From the NCBI GenBank assembly GCA_017444645.1, contig JAFSWG010000015.1, positions 1 to 35,323 on the forward strand: a stretch of 35,323 nucleotides of DNA, given 5' to 3'. Origin of the DNA: Acholeplasmatales bacterium (GTDB lineage: Bacteria; Bacillota_I; Bacilli_A; Acholeplasmatales; Anaeroplasmataceae). The translations under genes were made by a program, and so were the position numbers. Below are positions 7,559 to 16,229 of this stretch, piece by piece; within the stretch, counting starts at the first letter, position 1, and each line of letters begins with the position of its first letter. Under the pieces are notes generated by a model that was given only the letters and a program-made list of their open reading frames with translations, was not told where the DNA came from and did not search any database.

Positions 7559-8684
7559 AAAACTTGAAAATACTGATATTGAATCAGTGGTAGAATTAGA
7601 AAATAACACAATAGGTGAAACCTTAGGCTTTAATATGCTTAATGATATTATTACTAATCCTATTATGGATGCTTATGTATATTTAGATAAAGATATTGTT
7701 AAAGGATATATTTCTGTATCATTTGATGGATATACTTTAGAAATAATAAATTTTTGTGTAGATTCAAATTCACAAAATAAGGGAATAGGTAAAAAATTAT
7801 TAAATTATGCAATTATTAATGCTTACAAGGATAATTGTAAAAATGTTGTTTTAGAAGTAAGAAAAGATAATTTAAGAGCTATTCATTTATATGAATCATT
7901 TGGATTCAAGGTTATTTCTATTAGAAAACAATATTATAAAGATTTATGTGATGCCTTACTATATGAAAAGAAATTAAATGATTATAATATTGTATTAGAT
8001 AAAGAATTAAATAGTCATTGTAAAATAGAAATATTTGATGATTATATTAAATATAGTGATTCAATTCAATTTGATAAATATTATCATAATTTTTATAAAC
8101 TAAATAATGAAAATTGTATTAATAATTTGATTGAAGATAATAAAGATAAGTCATTTTTATGTTTTGAGTATAATAAATTATTAAATATAGAAGGCTTTGA
8201 TGAAATAGATGATAATATTGAAATGGCAGCCTTTTTAAAGGCATTAGATATCAAAACTAAAGATATAGGCAATGTATTTATTGTTGGCAAATCAAATGAA
8301 AAAGAAGTATATGATTTTATATTTGAAGATGCTAAACAATATGGAATAGATTATGCCAAAAAGAATAGTGAAAGAATTATAAATGATATTAAAAATAATA
8401 TAGCCATTGGATTTATTATTAAGGATAATGATAAGATTATTGGCTTTGTTAATACATTTATGGAAAATGATATTTGTCAATTTGAAGATTTCTTTGTTTT
8501 AGATGAATATCAAAGAAAAGGTTATGGCTCAACATTAATTAAATATGTTATTAAGTATTTTATTAATCAAGGTTGTAATATGGTTGTATTAACTGCAGAT
8601 AATGAAGATACTCCAAAGGATATGTATTCTAAATGGGGATTCATTGAAATAAATAGAACATTCTTCTTAAGAAGAGGTGAATAA
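7551..8684 (+). CDS. rimI: Tandem GNAT protein: RimI-like domain plus second GNAT domain
   Basis: 377 residues with two acetyltransferase domains. Domain 1 (1-145) is RimI-like: acetyl-CoA loop QNKGIG (75-80), LEVRKDNLRAIHLYESFGF (101-119), then RKQYYKDLCDALLYEK (125-140). It fits the ribosomal-protein S18 alanine N-acetyltransferase that normally sits here. A less conserved stretch (about 145-290) leads to domain 2, with loop QRKGYG (321-326) and YSKWGF (359-364). RimI proteins normally end near residue 150, so this is a fusion. The substrate of the second half is unknown. Overlaps tsaB by 8 bases. Confidence 0.85.
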   Translation: MLRKLENTDIESVVELENNTIGETLGFNMLNDIITNPIMDAYVYLDKDIVKGYISVSFDGYTLEIINFCVDSNSQNKGIGKKLLNYAIINAYKDNCKNVVLEVRKDNLRAIHLYESFGFKVISIRKQYYKDLCDALLYEKKLNDYNIVLDKELNSHCKIEIFDDYIKYSDSIQFDKYYHNFYKLNNENCINNLIEDNKDKSFLCFEYNKLLNIEGFDEIDDNIEMAAFLKALDIKTKDIGNVFIVGKSNEKEVYDFIFEDAKQYGIDYAKKNSERIINDIKNNIAIGFIIKDNDKIIGFVNTFMENDICQFEDFFVLDEYQRKGYGSTLIKYVIKYFINQGCNMVVLTADNEDTPKDMYSKWGFIEINRTFFLRRGE

Positions 8685-8685
8685 A

Positions 8686-9165
8686 ATGGAAAAGACAAAT
8701 GTAATGCGTATATTAGATCAGAAAAAAATTAAATATGAATTTTTTGAATATCCCCATACTGATGGTGTATGTGTAGATGGTATTGAGGTTGCAATGCTTC
8801 TTGATCAAGATCCAAATCAGGTATTTAAAACATTAGTGACTGTATCTAATACAAAGCATTATTATGTTTGCGTTGTAGGTGTAGCACATGAATTAGATTT
8901 AAAAAAATGTGCTAAAGCATTTAATGTTAAATCATTAGAAATGATACCTGTAAAAGAATTATTAAATATAACAGGATATATTAGAGGTGGATGTTCACCT
9001 ATTGGTATGAAAAAATCATTTGATACTGTTGTTGATATAGATGCGAAAGAATATGATAATATTATTTTTTCTGCAGGAAAGATAGGATATCAAGTTAAAG
9101 TATCACCTAATGATTTATCTAAATTAATCAAAGTTAAATTTGAAGATATTAAGAAGGGAGAATAG
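8686..9165 (+). CDS. ybaK: Aminoacyl-tRNA deacylase, YbaK/EbsC family
   Basis: Trans-editing hydrolase of the YbaK type, which clears Cys mischarged on tRNA-Pro. 159 residues from ATG 8686; a GTG at 8677 would lie inside the ribosome site GAAGAGGTGA (8671-8680). Key family features are the FKTLV segment with conserved Lys48 and [10 protein letters not shown] (101-110) lining the pocket. Specificity for Cys-tRNA-Pro is inferred from the family. It is inserted between the rimI fusion and tsaD, so an editing enzyme is co-expressed with t6A synthesis. Confidence 0.92.
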   Translation: MEKTNVMRILDQKKIKYEFFEYPHTDGVCVDGIEVAMLLDQDPNQVFKTLVTVSNTKHYYVCVVGVAHELDLKKCAKAFNVKSLEMIPVKELLNITGYIRGGCSPIGMKKSFDTVVDIDAKEYDNIIFSAGKIGYQVKVSPNDLSKLIKVKFEDIKKGE

Positions 9166-9167
9166 AT

Positions 9168-10166
9168 ATGTTAGTATTAGGAGTTGAATCTAGCTGTGAT
9201 GAAACAAGTGTTTCAATCGTAAAAGATGGTAAGGTTGTATTATCTAACGTAATTAATTCTCAAATAAAAATACATGAAAAGTTTGGTGGAGTTGTTCCTG
9301 AAATAGCTTCACGTAATCATATTTATCAAGTAACTATGGTTTTTGAACAAGCATTTAAGGATGCTAAAATAAAGCCTGAAGATATTGATTTAGTTGCTGT
9401 AACAAAAGGACCAGGATTAATCGGTTCTTTACTAGTTGTTGTTAATGCTGCTAAAACTTTTGCTATGATGTATAATAAGCCAATAATTGGAGTACATCAT
9501 TTAGCTGGTCATATCTATGCAAATGCGATAGAACATGATATGAAATTCCCTTGTGTTGCCTTATTAGTTTCAGGTGGTAATACTGAATTAATTTATATGG
9601 AAGATCATTTTAAATTTGAAATTATCGGTGAAACATTAGATGATGCAGTAGGCGAAGCATACGATAAGGTAGCAAGAGTAGTAGGACTTCCATATCCTGG
9701 TGGACCTCATGTAGATAGATTAGCTCACGAAGGTAAAGATACATATAATTTACCAAGAGTATATTTAGAAGACGGATCATTTAATTTCTCATTTTCAGGT
9801 TTAAAGAGTGCAGTTATTAATTTACATCATAACGCAATGCAACGTGGCGAAGAAATTAGAATAAATGATTTATGTGCATCTTTCCAAGCATCAGTTACTG
9901 AAGTATTAGTAAGAAAAACATTTATGTTAGCAGAAAAAATGAATGTTAAAAATATAATTGTTGCTGGAGGAGTTTCAGCCAATAAGGGACTAAAAGAGAG
10001 ATTTATGGCTGAAAACAATGATAGGTTTAATATTTCTATTCCATCAATTAAATATTGTACAGATAATGCAGCAATGATAGGTGTGGCAGGATATTATCAA
10101 TATAAATGTAATCCAAAACTTGATGATTTAACACTAAACGCTACTGCATCCCTAGAATTAGAATAA
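9168..10166 (+). CDS. tsaD: tRNA t6A37 threonylcarbamoyltransferase TsaD
   Basis: Catalytic subunit that transfers the threonylcarbamoyl group from TC-AMP to A37. 332 residues, full length. The opening [16 protein letters not shown] is the family signature, metal-binding His111 and His115 lie in VHHLAGH, and [10 protein letters not shown] and [10 protein letters not shown] follow. It starts 2 bases after the ybaK-type gene. With TsaE and TsaB this completes the second half of t6A synthesis. TsaC, which makes the TC-AMP intermediate, is not in the window. Confidence 0.97.
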   Translation: MLVLGVESSCDETSVSIVKDGKVVLSNVINSQIKIHEKFGGVVPEIASRNHIYQVTMVFEQAFKDAKIKPEDIDLVAVTKGPGLIGSLLVVVNAAKTFAMMYNKPIIGVHHLAGHIYANAIEHDMKFPCVALLVSGGNTELIYMEDHFKFEIIGETLDDAVGEAYDKVARVVGLPYPGGPHVDRLAHEGKDTYNLPRVYLEDGSFNFSFSGLKSAVINLHHNAMQRGEEIRINDLCASFQASVTEVLVRKTFMLAEKMNVKNIIVAGGVSANKGLKERFMAENNDRFNISIPSIKYCTDNAAMIGVAGYYQYKCNPKLDDLTLNATASLELE

Positions 10167-10588
10167 TGGTTATAATTAAAGAATTCAAAGAGCTTACTAA
10201 TTGCGAATTAGTAGATATATTTAAAGCTCGAGTTATGGTTTTTGTTGTTGAACAAAATTGCCCATATCAGGAAGTAGATGACTTAGATAAAATAAGCTAC
10301 CATGCATTTATTAAAGAAAATGATGAAATATTAGCATATTTAAGAATTATTTTTAAAGATGATTATGCAATTATCGGTAGAGTAATAACAACAAAAAGAA
10401 GTATGGGATATGGAAAAGAAATATTAAAGAAAGCAATATCTTTTATTAAAGATAATAAATATAATCATATAGAAATAGAAGCTCAAACATACGCGATTGG
10501 CTTCTATCAAAAATGTGGTTTTATTCCATATGGAAATAAATTTATTATGGATGGAATAGAACATATTAAAATGAAATTAGATATGTAA
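10166..10588 (+). CDS. ElaA-like GNAT acetyltransferase
   Basis: 140-residue single GNAT domain. The N-terminal ARVMVFVVEQNCPYQEVD (about 21-38) is the ElaA-type signature. Later parts fit the acetyl-CoA loop (SMGYGKEIL, about 78-86) and the C-terminal YQKCGF (about 112-117). Substrate unknown. Its ATG overlaps the tsaD stop by one base (TAATG), so it is the last gene of the t6A operon. Confidence 0.88.
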   Translation: MVIIKEFKELTNCELVDIFKARVMVFVVEQNCPYQEVDDLDKISYHAFIKENDEILAYLRIIFKDDYAIIGRVITTKRSMGYGKEILKKAISFIKDNKYNHIEIEAQTYAIGFYQKCGFIPYGNKFIMDGIEHIKMKLDM

Positions 10589-10597
10589 AAACTACAG

Positions 10598-10627
10598 GAT
10601 GGTATATAATACCATCTTTATTTTTTA
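10598..10627 (+). terminator. Intrinsic terminator of the t6A operon
   Basis: Perfect 8-bp stem GATGGTAT (10598-10605) / ATACCATC (10609-10616) followed by TTTATTTTTT. Confidence 0.88.
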
Positions 10628-10652
10628 AGTCTAGTTTTTTTATGTGTTTTGT

Positions 10653-10660
10653 TGTATAAT
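10653..10660 (+). promoter_or_regulatory. Promoter -10 box for glnS
   Basis: TTGTATAAT-type element with a perfect TATAAT at 10655-10660, 30 bases before the glnS start and after a terminator. No strong -35. No T-box leader is present: the space between terminator and start is only about 60 bases. Confidence 0.55.
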
Positions 10661-10690
10661 ATCAATGTATTTTTTAAGGACGTGATTTAA

Positions 10691-12337
10691 ATGGCAGAAA
10701 TTAATAATTTTATTAAAACCATTATGCAACAGGATTTAGAATCTAAGAAGGTTGATGAAATCATTACTAGATTCCCGCCAGAGCCTAATGCATATTTACA
10801 TATAGGTCATGCAAGAGCTATTATTACAAATTTTGAATTAGCTAATTCTTTTAATGGTAAGACTAATTTAAGATTTGATGATACTAATCCAGCAAAAGAA
10901 GATAAAGAATTTGTTGAAGGTATTATTGAAGATTTAGCATGGCTTGGATACAAACCTAATAATGTATTTTATGGATCTGATTATTTTGAAAAGACTTATG
11001 AAAAAGCTATTATGCTAATTAAAAAAGGCTTAGCTTATGTTGATGACTTAAGCCAAGAAGAAATATCAGCTTATAGAGGCACATTAAATGAACCTGGTAA
11101 GAATTCTCCATATAGAGATAGAACTGTAGAAGAGAATTTAAAATTATTCGAAGAGATGCGCGAAGGAAAATATAAAGATGGTGAAAAGACATTAAGAGCT
11201 AAAATTGATATGGCTTCACCTAATATTAATATGCGTGATCCAGTAATGTATCGTATATTACATATTAATCACCATAGACAAGGTACTAAATGGTGTATTT
11301 TCCCAATGTATGATTTCGCACATCCACTACAAGATTCATTCGAAGGAATTACTCATTCATTATGTTCATTAGAATATGATAATCATAGAGTATTATATGA
11401 TTGGGTTGTTGATAACTGTGAAATTGAAAAGAAGCCACATCAATATGAATTTGGTAGATTAAATATAACTAATACAATAATGTCAAAGAGATATTTAAGA
11501 GCTTTAGTTGATTCTAAAAAGGTATCTGGATATGATGATCCAAGAATGCCAACCATTTGTGGATTAAGAAGAAGAGGATTCACTCCTGATGCAATTAGAA
11601 ATTTCATCTTAGGAACTGGTTTATCTAGAGTTAATTCAACAGTATCTGCTGATGAATTAGATGAAGCTTTGAGAAATGATCAAAAGCTAAAGGCATTAAG
11701 ACCTAATGCTGTTATTAATCCAGTTAAGGTTATAATTGATAATTATCCTGATGGACAAGTTGAATATTTAGATTGTCCAAATAACCAAGAAAATGAAGAA
11801 TTAGGTTCAAGAAAGATTGCTTTCTCTAAAGAAGTATATATTGAACGTGAGGATTTCATTGAAGAAAAGCCTAATAAGAAATGGAAGAGATTAGCTCTTG
11901 GTGTAGAAGTTAGATTAATGCATGCATATTTCATTACTGCAACATCAGTTGAAAAGGATACTGATGGTAATATTACATTAATTCATGCTACATATGATCC
12001 TGCAACTAGATCAGGTTCTGGATTTGATGAAAGAAAGCCTAATGGTAATATTCATTTTGTAGAAGCTACTACAGCTATTCCTGCAGAATTTAGATTATTA
12101 GAACCATTATTATTAGATGAAACAGAAGAAAATAAGGATTTAGATTTCATGGAAAGATTAAATCCTAATTCATTAAATATCTTAAATGGATTTGTTGAAG
12201 AATCTCTTAAGGATACAAAGCCTTTAGATCATTATCAATTTATTAGAAATGGTTATTATGTAACTGATAAGGATTCTACTAAGGATAAGCTAGTGTTCAA
12301 TAGAACATGTGGTTTAAAATCATCATTTAAATTATAA
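10691..12337 (+). CDS. glnS: Glutaminyl-tRNA synthetase
   Basis: Class I synthetase that charges tRNA-Gln with glutamine directly. 548 residues, close to the E. coli enzyme. The ATP-binding HIGH motif sits in RFPPEPNAYLHIGHAR (27-42); FPPEPNGYLHIGHAK-type sequence is diagnostic of GlnRS/eukaryotic-type GluRS. A KMSKS equivalent IMSKRYLRALV follows (about 263-273), and the two C-terminal beta-barrels for anticodon recognition are present. Many Bacillota lack GlnRS and use GatCAB on Glu-tRNA-Gln instead, so its presence is informative. It is a single-gene unit with its own promoter and terminator. Confidence 0.97.
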   Translation: MAEINNFIKTIMQQDLESKKVDEIITRFPPEPNAYLHIGHARAIITNFELANSFNGKTNLRFDDTNPAKEDKEFVEGIIEDLAWLGYKPNNVFYGSDYFEKTYEKAIMLIKKGLAYVDDLSQEEISAYRGTLNEPGKNSPYRDRTVEENLKLFEEMREGKYKDGEKTLRAKIDMASPNINMRDPVMYRILHINHHRQGTKWCIFPMYDFAHPLQDSFEGITHSLCSLEYDNHRVLYDWVVDNCEIEKKPHQYEFGRLNITNTIMSKRYLRALVDSKKVSGYDDPRMPTICGLRRRGFTPDAIRNFILGTGLSRVNSTVSADELDEALRNDQKLKALRPNAVINPVKVIIDNYPDGQVEYLDCPNNQENEELGSRKIAFSKEVYIEREDFIEEKPNKKWKRLALGVEVRLMHAYFITATSVEKDTDGNITLIHATYDPATRSGSGFDERKPNGNIHFVEATTAIPAEFRLLEPLLLDETEENKDLDFMERLNPNSLNILNGFVEESLKDTKPLDHYQFIRNGYYVTDKDSTKDKLVFNRTCGLKSSFKL

Positions 12338-12348
12338 TAAGAATTAAT

Positions 12349-12376
12349 AAGGGACTGCCTAACAGGCAGCCCTTTA
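12349..12376 (+). terminator. Intrinsic terminator after glnS
   Basis: AAGGG-A-CTGCCT pairs with AGGCAG-CCCTT around loop AAC, with one bulged A. It is GC-rich for this genome, with a short T tract. A TATAAT at 12375-12380 directly after it may serve as the -10 of the next unit. Confidence 0.75.
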
Positions 12377-12398
12377 TAATCGTAAAAAGGAGTATAAA

Positions 12399-13970
12399 AT
12401 GTTAAAGACTGTTAATTTAGGAATACAATATGGCTCAAGAAAGCTATTTCAAAATGTAAATTTATCTTTTGCTAAAGGAAACTGTTATGGAATTATAGGC
12501 GCTAATGGCGCAGGTAAATCAACATTCTTAAAGGTTTTATCTGGTGAGATAGAATCAACAGAGGGTGAAGTATTAATGGATCCTAATGAAAGAATGAGTG
12601 TATTAAAGCAAGATCAACATGCTTATGATAATGAAACTGTAATTAGAACAGTATTATTAGGACATAAAAGATTAATCGAAGTAATGGAAGAAAAAGATAA
12701 ATTATATGAAAAGGCTGATTTTACAGACGCTGATGGAATTCGTGCATCAGAACTTGAAGGTGAATTCGCTGAAATGGGTGGCTGGGAAGCTGAATCAGAT
12801 GCTGAATCTTTACTTTCAGGTCTTGGAGTATCAGATGAATTTTTCTATTCATTAATGGGTGATTTGGATGCTAAAGTAAAAATTAAAGTATTATTAGCTC
12901 AAGCATTATTTGGAAATCCTGATATTTTACTTTTAGATGAGCCTACAAATAATCTTGATTATAAGTCTACTAGATGGTTAGAGAATTTCTTATTGAACTT
13001 TGAAAATACTGTTTTAATAGTTTCTCATGATAGACATTTTTTAAATAATGTATGTACTCATATATGCGATGTTGATTATAAGAAAATTAAATTATATGTT
13101 GGTAATTATGAATTCTGGTATGAATCTTCACAATTAGCTAAAAAACAAGCTGAAGATACAAATAAGAAGTCAGAACAAAAGATTAAAGAATTAAAAGAAT
13201 TTATCGCAAGATTCAGTGCTAATAAATCTAAATCGAGACAAGCTACATCAAGAAAGAAATTATTAGATAAAATTGTACTTGAAGATATTGAACCATCATC
13301 TAGACGTTATCCATATATTGGATTTAAACCAAATAGAGAAGTTGGAAATGATATTTTAATTGTTGAGCATTTATCTAAAGAAGGATTCTTCAAGGATTTA
13401 ACTTTCACAGTTAATAAAAATGATAAAATAGCATTTTTAGCTGAAAACTCAATGCAAATAACTACATTATTTAATATATTATCAGGTAAAGATACTGATT
13501 ATACTGGTAAATTTAAATGGGGTATAACAACAAATGTTGGATATCTATTCCAAGATAATAAAGAATTATTTGATAAGGATTTAAATTTAGTTGATTGGCT
13601 AAGACAATATTCAAAAGAAGATCAAACTGAAACATTTATTAGGGGCTGGTTAGGAAGAATGTTATTTAGTGGTGAAGAGTCACTAAAGAAATGTAACGTT
13701 TTATCTGGTGGAGAAAAGGTAAGATGTAATTTTGCTAAGCTAATGCTAGAATGTCCTAATATTTTAGTATTAGAAGATCCAACTAACCATCTAGATCTAG
13801 AATCAATTACTGCCCTAAATGAGGGTATGACAAATTATAAAGGAAATATCTTATTCTCAAGCCATGATGCTGAATTACTTGAAACAGTTGCTAATAGAAT
13901 TATTTCAATTAATAAAGATGGCTCATATGTTGATAAGATGTCTACTTATGAAGAATTTATAGGAGATTAA
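12399..13970 (+). CDS. ABC-F family ATPase (YbiT/YkpA-like)
   Basis: Soluble tandem-ATPase protein without membrane segments; ABC-F proteins act on ribosomes in translation or antibiotic protection. The first ATPase has an intact Walker A (GANGAGKST, 34-42) and LLLDEPTNNLD (177-187), but its signature is replaced by MGDLDAKVKIK (153-163), a feature of the YbiT branch. The linker (about 240-310) is lysine-rich. In the second ATPase the P-loop is lost: AENSMQITT (348-356) replaces GxNGxGKTT, and LEDPTNHLD has the Asp-Glu pair reversed, while LSGGEK (435-440) is kept. The second site may not bind ATP normally. It ends 1 base before pcrA. Confidence 0.9.
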   Translation: MLKTVNLGIQYGSRKLFQNVNLSFAKGNCYGIIGANGAGKSTFLKVLSGEIESTEGEVLMDPNERMSVLKQDQHAYDNETVIRTVLLGHKRLIEVMEEKDKLYEKADFTDADGIRASELEGEFAEMGGWEAESDAESLLSGLGVSDEFFYSLMGDLDAKVKIKVLLAQALFGNPDILLLDEPTNNLDYKSTRWLENFLLNFENTVLIVSHDRHFLNNVCTHICDVDYKKIKLYVGNYEFWYESSQLAKKQAEDTNKKSEQKIKELKEFIARFSANKSKSRQATSRKKLLDKIVLEDIEPSSRRYPYIGFKPNREVGNDILIVEHLSKEGFFKDLTFTVNKNDKIAFLAENSMQITTLFNILSGKDTDYTGKFKWGITTNVGYLFQDNKELFDKDLNLVDWLRQYSKEDQTETFIRGWLGRMLFSGEESLKKCNVLSGGEKVRCNFAKLMLECPNILVLEDPTNHLDLESITALNEGMTNYKGNILFSSHDAELLETVANRIISINKDGSYVDKMSTYEEFIGD

Positions 13971-13971
13971 C

Positions 13972-16095
13972 ATGGATTTATCAGGGCTTAATAGTCGACA
14001 ATTAGAATCAGTAACAACAACTGAAGGACCTGTAATGGTAATGGCTGGTGCTGGTTCTGGTAAGACTAAGGTTTTAACAACAAGAATTTCATATTTAATA
14101 TCTGAACTTGGTATACCTACTGATAATATTTTAGCTGTAACATTTACTAATAAAGCTGCCAATGAAATGAAAGAAAGAATAGCTAAAATGCTAGATATAA
14201 ATACTAAGGGTATGTGGGTATCTACATTCCATTCATTTTCATCTAGGCTTTTAAGATTAGAAATAGATAAATTACCTCCATATACAAAGTATTTTAATAT
14301 TATTGATGATGATGATTCATTAAAGATAGTAAAAGAAGTAATGAAATCTATGGGTGATTTATATACTGAACCTAAAGAAATGAGAAAACTAATTTCTAAA
14401 TCTAAAAATTTCTTAGATTTTAGTATTAAGGATTTAGAAAAAAGAACTGAATTTCATAAGGTATTAGATGCTTATGAAGCAAGATTAAAAAGTGAGAATT
14501 TATTAGATTTTGATGATTTAATTATTAAAACAATTGAATTATTAACCAAAAATCCTCAAGTATTAGAAAAATATCAAAATAAATTTCAATATATTTTAGT
14601 AGATGAATTCCAAGATACAAATGGACTTCAATATAAATTAATGAGCTTACTTGCTAAAAAGCATAAAAATATATTTGTAGTTGGTGATGATTTTCAATCT
14701 ATCTATGCATTCCGTGGAGCTAAGATTGAAAATATTCAAAAATTCCAAAGAGATTTTATTAATACTAAATTAATTTTATTAGAACAAAATTATAGATCAA
14801 CTGAAGAGATTCTAGAATTAGCAAATAATGTAATCAAAAACAATCCAAATCAAATTAAAAAGGTGATGTTTTCTGATAATAATAAAGGCCTAAAGCCAAC
14901 CTTATATAGTGCCTTTAGCTATTATGATGAAATAATGTATGTTGCTGATAAAATTAGAGAATTAGTCTTAAATGGTGATAATTATAGTGATATGGCTATT
15001 ATGTATAGAGCTAATCATATATCACGTGGATTTGAAGAACAACTAATGAAATATAGAATACCATATAAAATATATGGTGGTGTATCATTCTTCTCTAGAG
15101 CTGAAATCAAAGATATGATTGCATATTTAAGATTATTAGTAATTAGTGATGATGATTTTTCATTTAAAAGAGTTGTAAATATTCCTAAAAGAGGAATAGG
15201 AAAATCTATATTAGATAAATTAAGTGAAACTGCAATAGAAAATAAAACATCACTTTATGAAGCAATTCCATTATATAAAGGAAAAGGTCAAGGAGCTGAA
15301 GGCTTAAAAGACTTTAAGATGATAATGGATTCTATTAAAGCTACTATTGAAAATTCTAAATTAACAGACTTAATTGATATCATCCTAGAAAATACAGGAT
15401 ATGAAGATGAATTAAGAAGAACTGAAGATGAAGATACTGCAGAAGATAAGCTTAATAATATAAAAGAATTTAAATCAGTATTAAAGGATACTGATGAAGA
15501 ATCTGATGATTCTAATGCTAATAAATTATTAGCTTTACTTGGAGATTTAGCTTTAAGGACTAATAATGATGATACAAATGATGGTAATAGTGTTATATTA
15601 ACTACTTATCATCAAGCTAAAGGTCTTGAGTTTAAAAATGTATTTATGGTAGCAAATGAAGAAGGAATCTTCCCTTCATCTAATACTGTTTCTGATGAAG
15701 AAATTGAAGAGGAAAGAAGAATTTGTTACGTAGGTATTACTAGAGCGAAAAAGAGATTATTCTTAACATATTGTAGCCATAGAAGAATATTTGGATATGA
15801 TACAGATATGGAAAGATCTAGATTCATTGATGAAATGGATAAAGATTTATTAGATGATAATAGAATTAGAAGAAAATCATCTACTATTGTTGTTTCAAAG
15901 CCAAAGGAAATTAAAAAGGAAGTTGAAAATACTACTAATGACATATCATTTAGAGTTGGAGATAAAATAAATCATAAAGCTTTTGGTGATGGAATAATTG
16001 TATCAAAGGATGGAATGACTATTACAGTAGCATTTAATCAAGAAGTTGGTATTAAAAAGCTAAAGGCTGATCATCCATCAATTAGAAAATTATAA
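13972..16095 (+). CDS. pcrA: ATP-dependent DNA helicase PcrA/UvrD
   Basis: Superfamily 1 3'-5' helicase for DNA repair and for resolving replication-transcription conflicts. 707 residues with Walker A AGAGSGKT (25-32), the VTFTNKAANEMKERI motif Ia region, DEFQDTN (Walker B), QNYRS (motif IV) and TYHQAKGLEFKNVF (motif V). The C-terminal segment VGDKINHKAFGDGIIVS matches the PcrA tudor-like domain that contacts RNA polymerase. In Bacillus pcrA is followed directly by ligA; here three other genes intervene. It is transcribed with the ABC-F gene and ends at a terminator. Confidence 0.95.
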   Translation: MDLSGLNSRQLESVTTTEGPVMVMAGAGSGKTKVLTTRISYLISELGIPTDNILAVTFTNKAANEMKERIAKMLDINTKGMWVSTFHSFSSRLLRLEIDKLPPYTKYFNIIDDDDSLKIVKEVMKSMGDLYTEPKEMRKLISKSKNFLDFSIKDLEKRTEFHKVLDAYEARLKSENLLDFDDLIIKTIELLTKNPQVLEKYQNKFQYILVDEFQDTNGLQYKLMSLLAKKHKNIFVVGDDFQSIYAFRGAKIENIQKFQRDFINTKLILLEQNYRSTEEILELANNVIKNNPNQIKKVMFSDNNKGLKPTLYSAFSYYDEIMYVADKIRELVLNGDNYSDMAIMYRANHISRGFEEQLMKYRIPYKIYGGVSFFSRAEIKDMIAYLRLLVISDDDFSFKRVVNIPKRGIGKSILDKLSETAIENKTSLYEAIPLYKGKGQGAEGLKDFKMIMDSIKATIENSKLTDLIDIILENTGYEDELRRTEDEDTAEDKLNNIKEFKSVLKDTDEESDDSNANKLLALLGDLALRTNNDDTNDGNSVILTTYHQAKGLEFKNVFMVANEEGIFPSSNTVSDEEIEEERRICYVGITRAKKRLFLTYCSHRRIFGYDTDMERSRFIDEMDKDLLDDNRIRRKSSTIVVSKPKEIKKEVENTTNDISFRVGDKINHKAFGDGIIVSKDGMTITVAFNQEVGIKKLKADHPSIRKL

Positions 16096-16109
16096 ATAAT
16101 ATATAATTT

Positions 16110-16140
16110 AAAAAGTATATCAGAAATGATATGCTTTTTT
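16110..16140 (+). terminator. Intrinsic terminator after pcrA
   Basis: 13-bp stem AAAAAGTATATCA (16110-16122) / TGATATGCTTTTT (16127-16139) with one G-T pair and a GAAA loop. The A tract before and T tract after could let it act in both directions. Confidence 0.85.
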
Positions 16141-16188
16141 AATGTAAAAAGAAAAATGAATATATTATGAAATTTTAAATAATAGCGT

Positions 16189-16194
16189 TATAAT
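16189..16194 (+). promoter_or_regulatory. Promoter -10 box before the O-antigen-ligase-like gene
   Basis: A perfect TATAAT in AGCGTTATAATAAGC, 35 bases before the start codon and after a terminator. No good -35. Confidence 0.5.
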
Positions 16195-16229
16195 AAGCGT
16201 GTATTGTATATAATAGGGAGAAAAAATTC

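Noticed and set aside
10627-10690. T-box riboswitch before glnS
   Set aside because: The space between the upstream terminator and glnS is far too short, and no T-box sequence or antiterminator is present.
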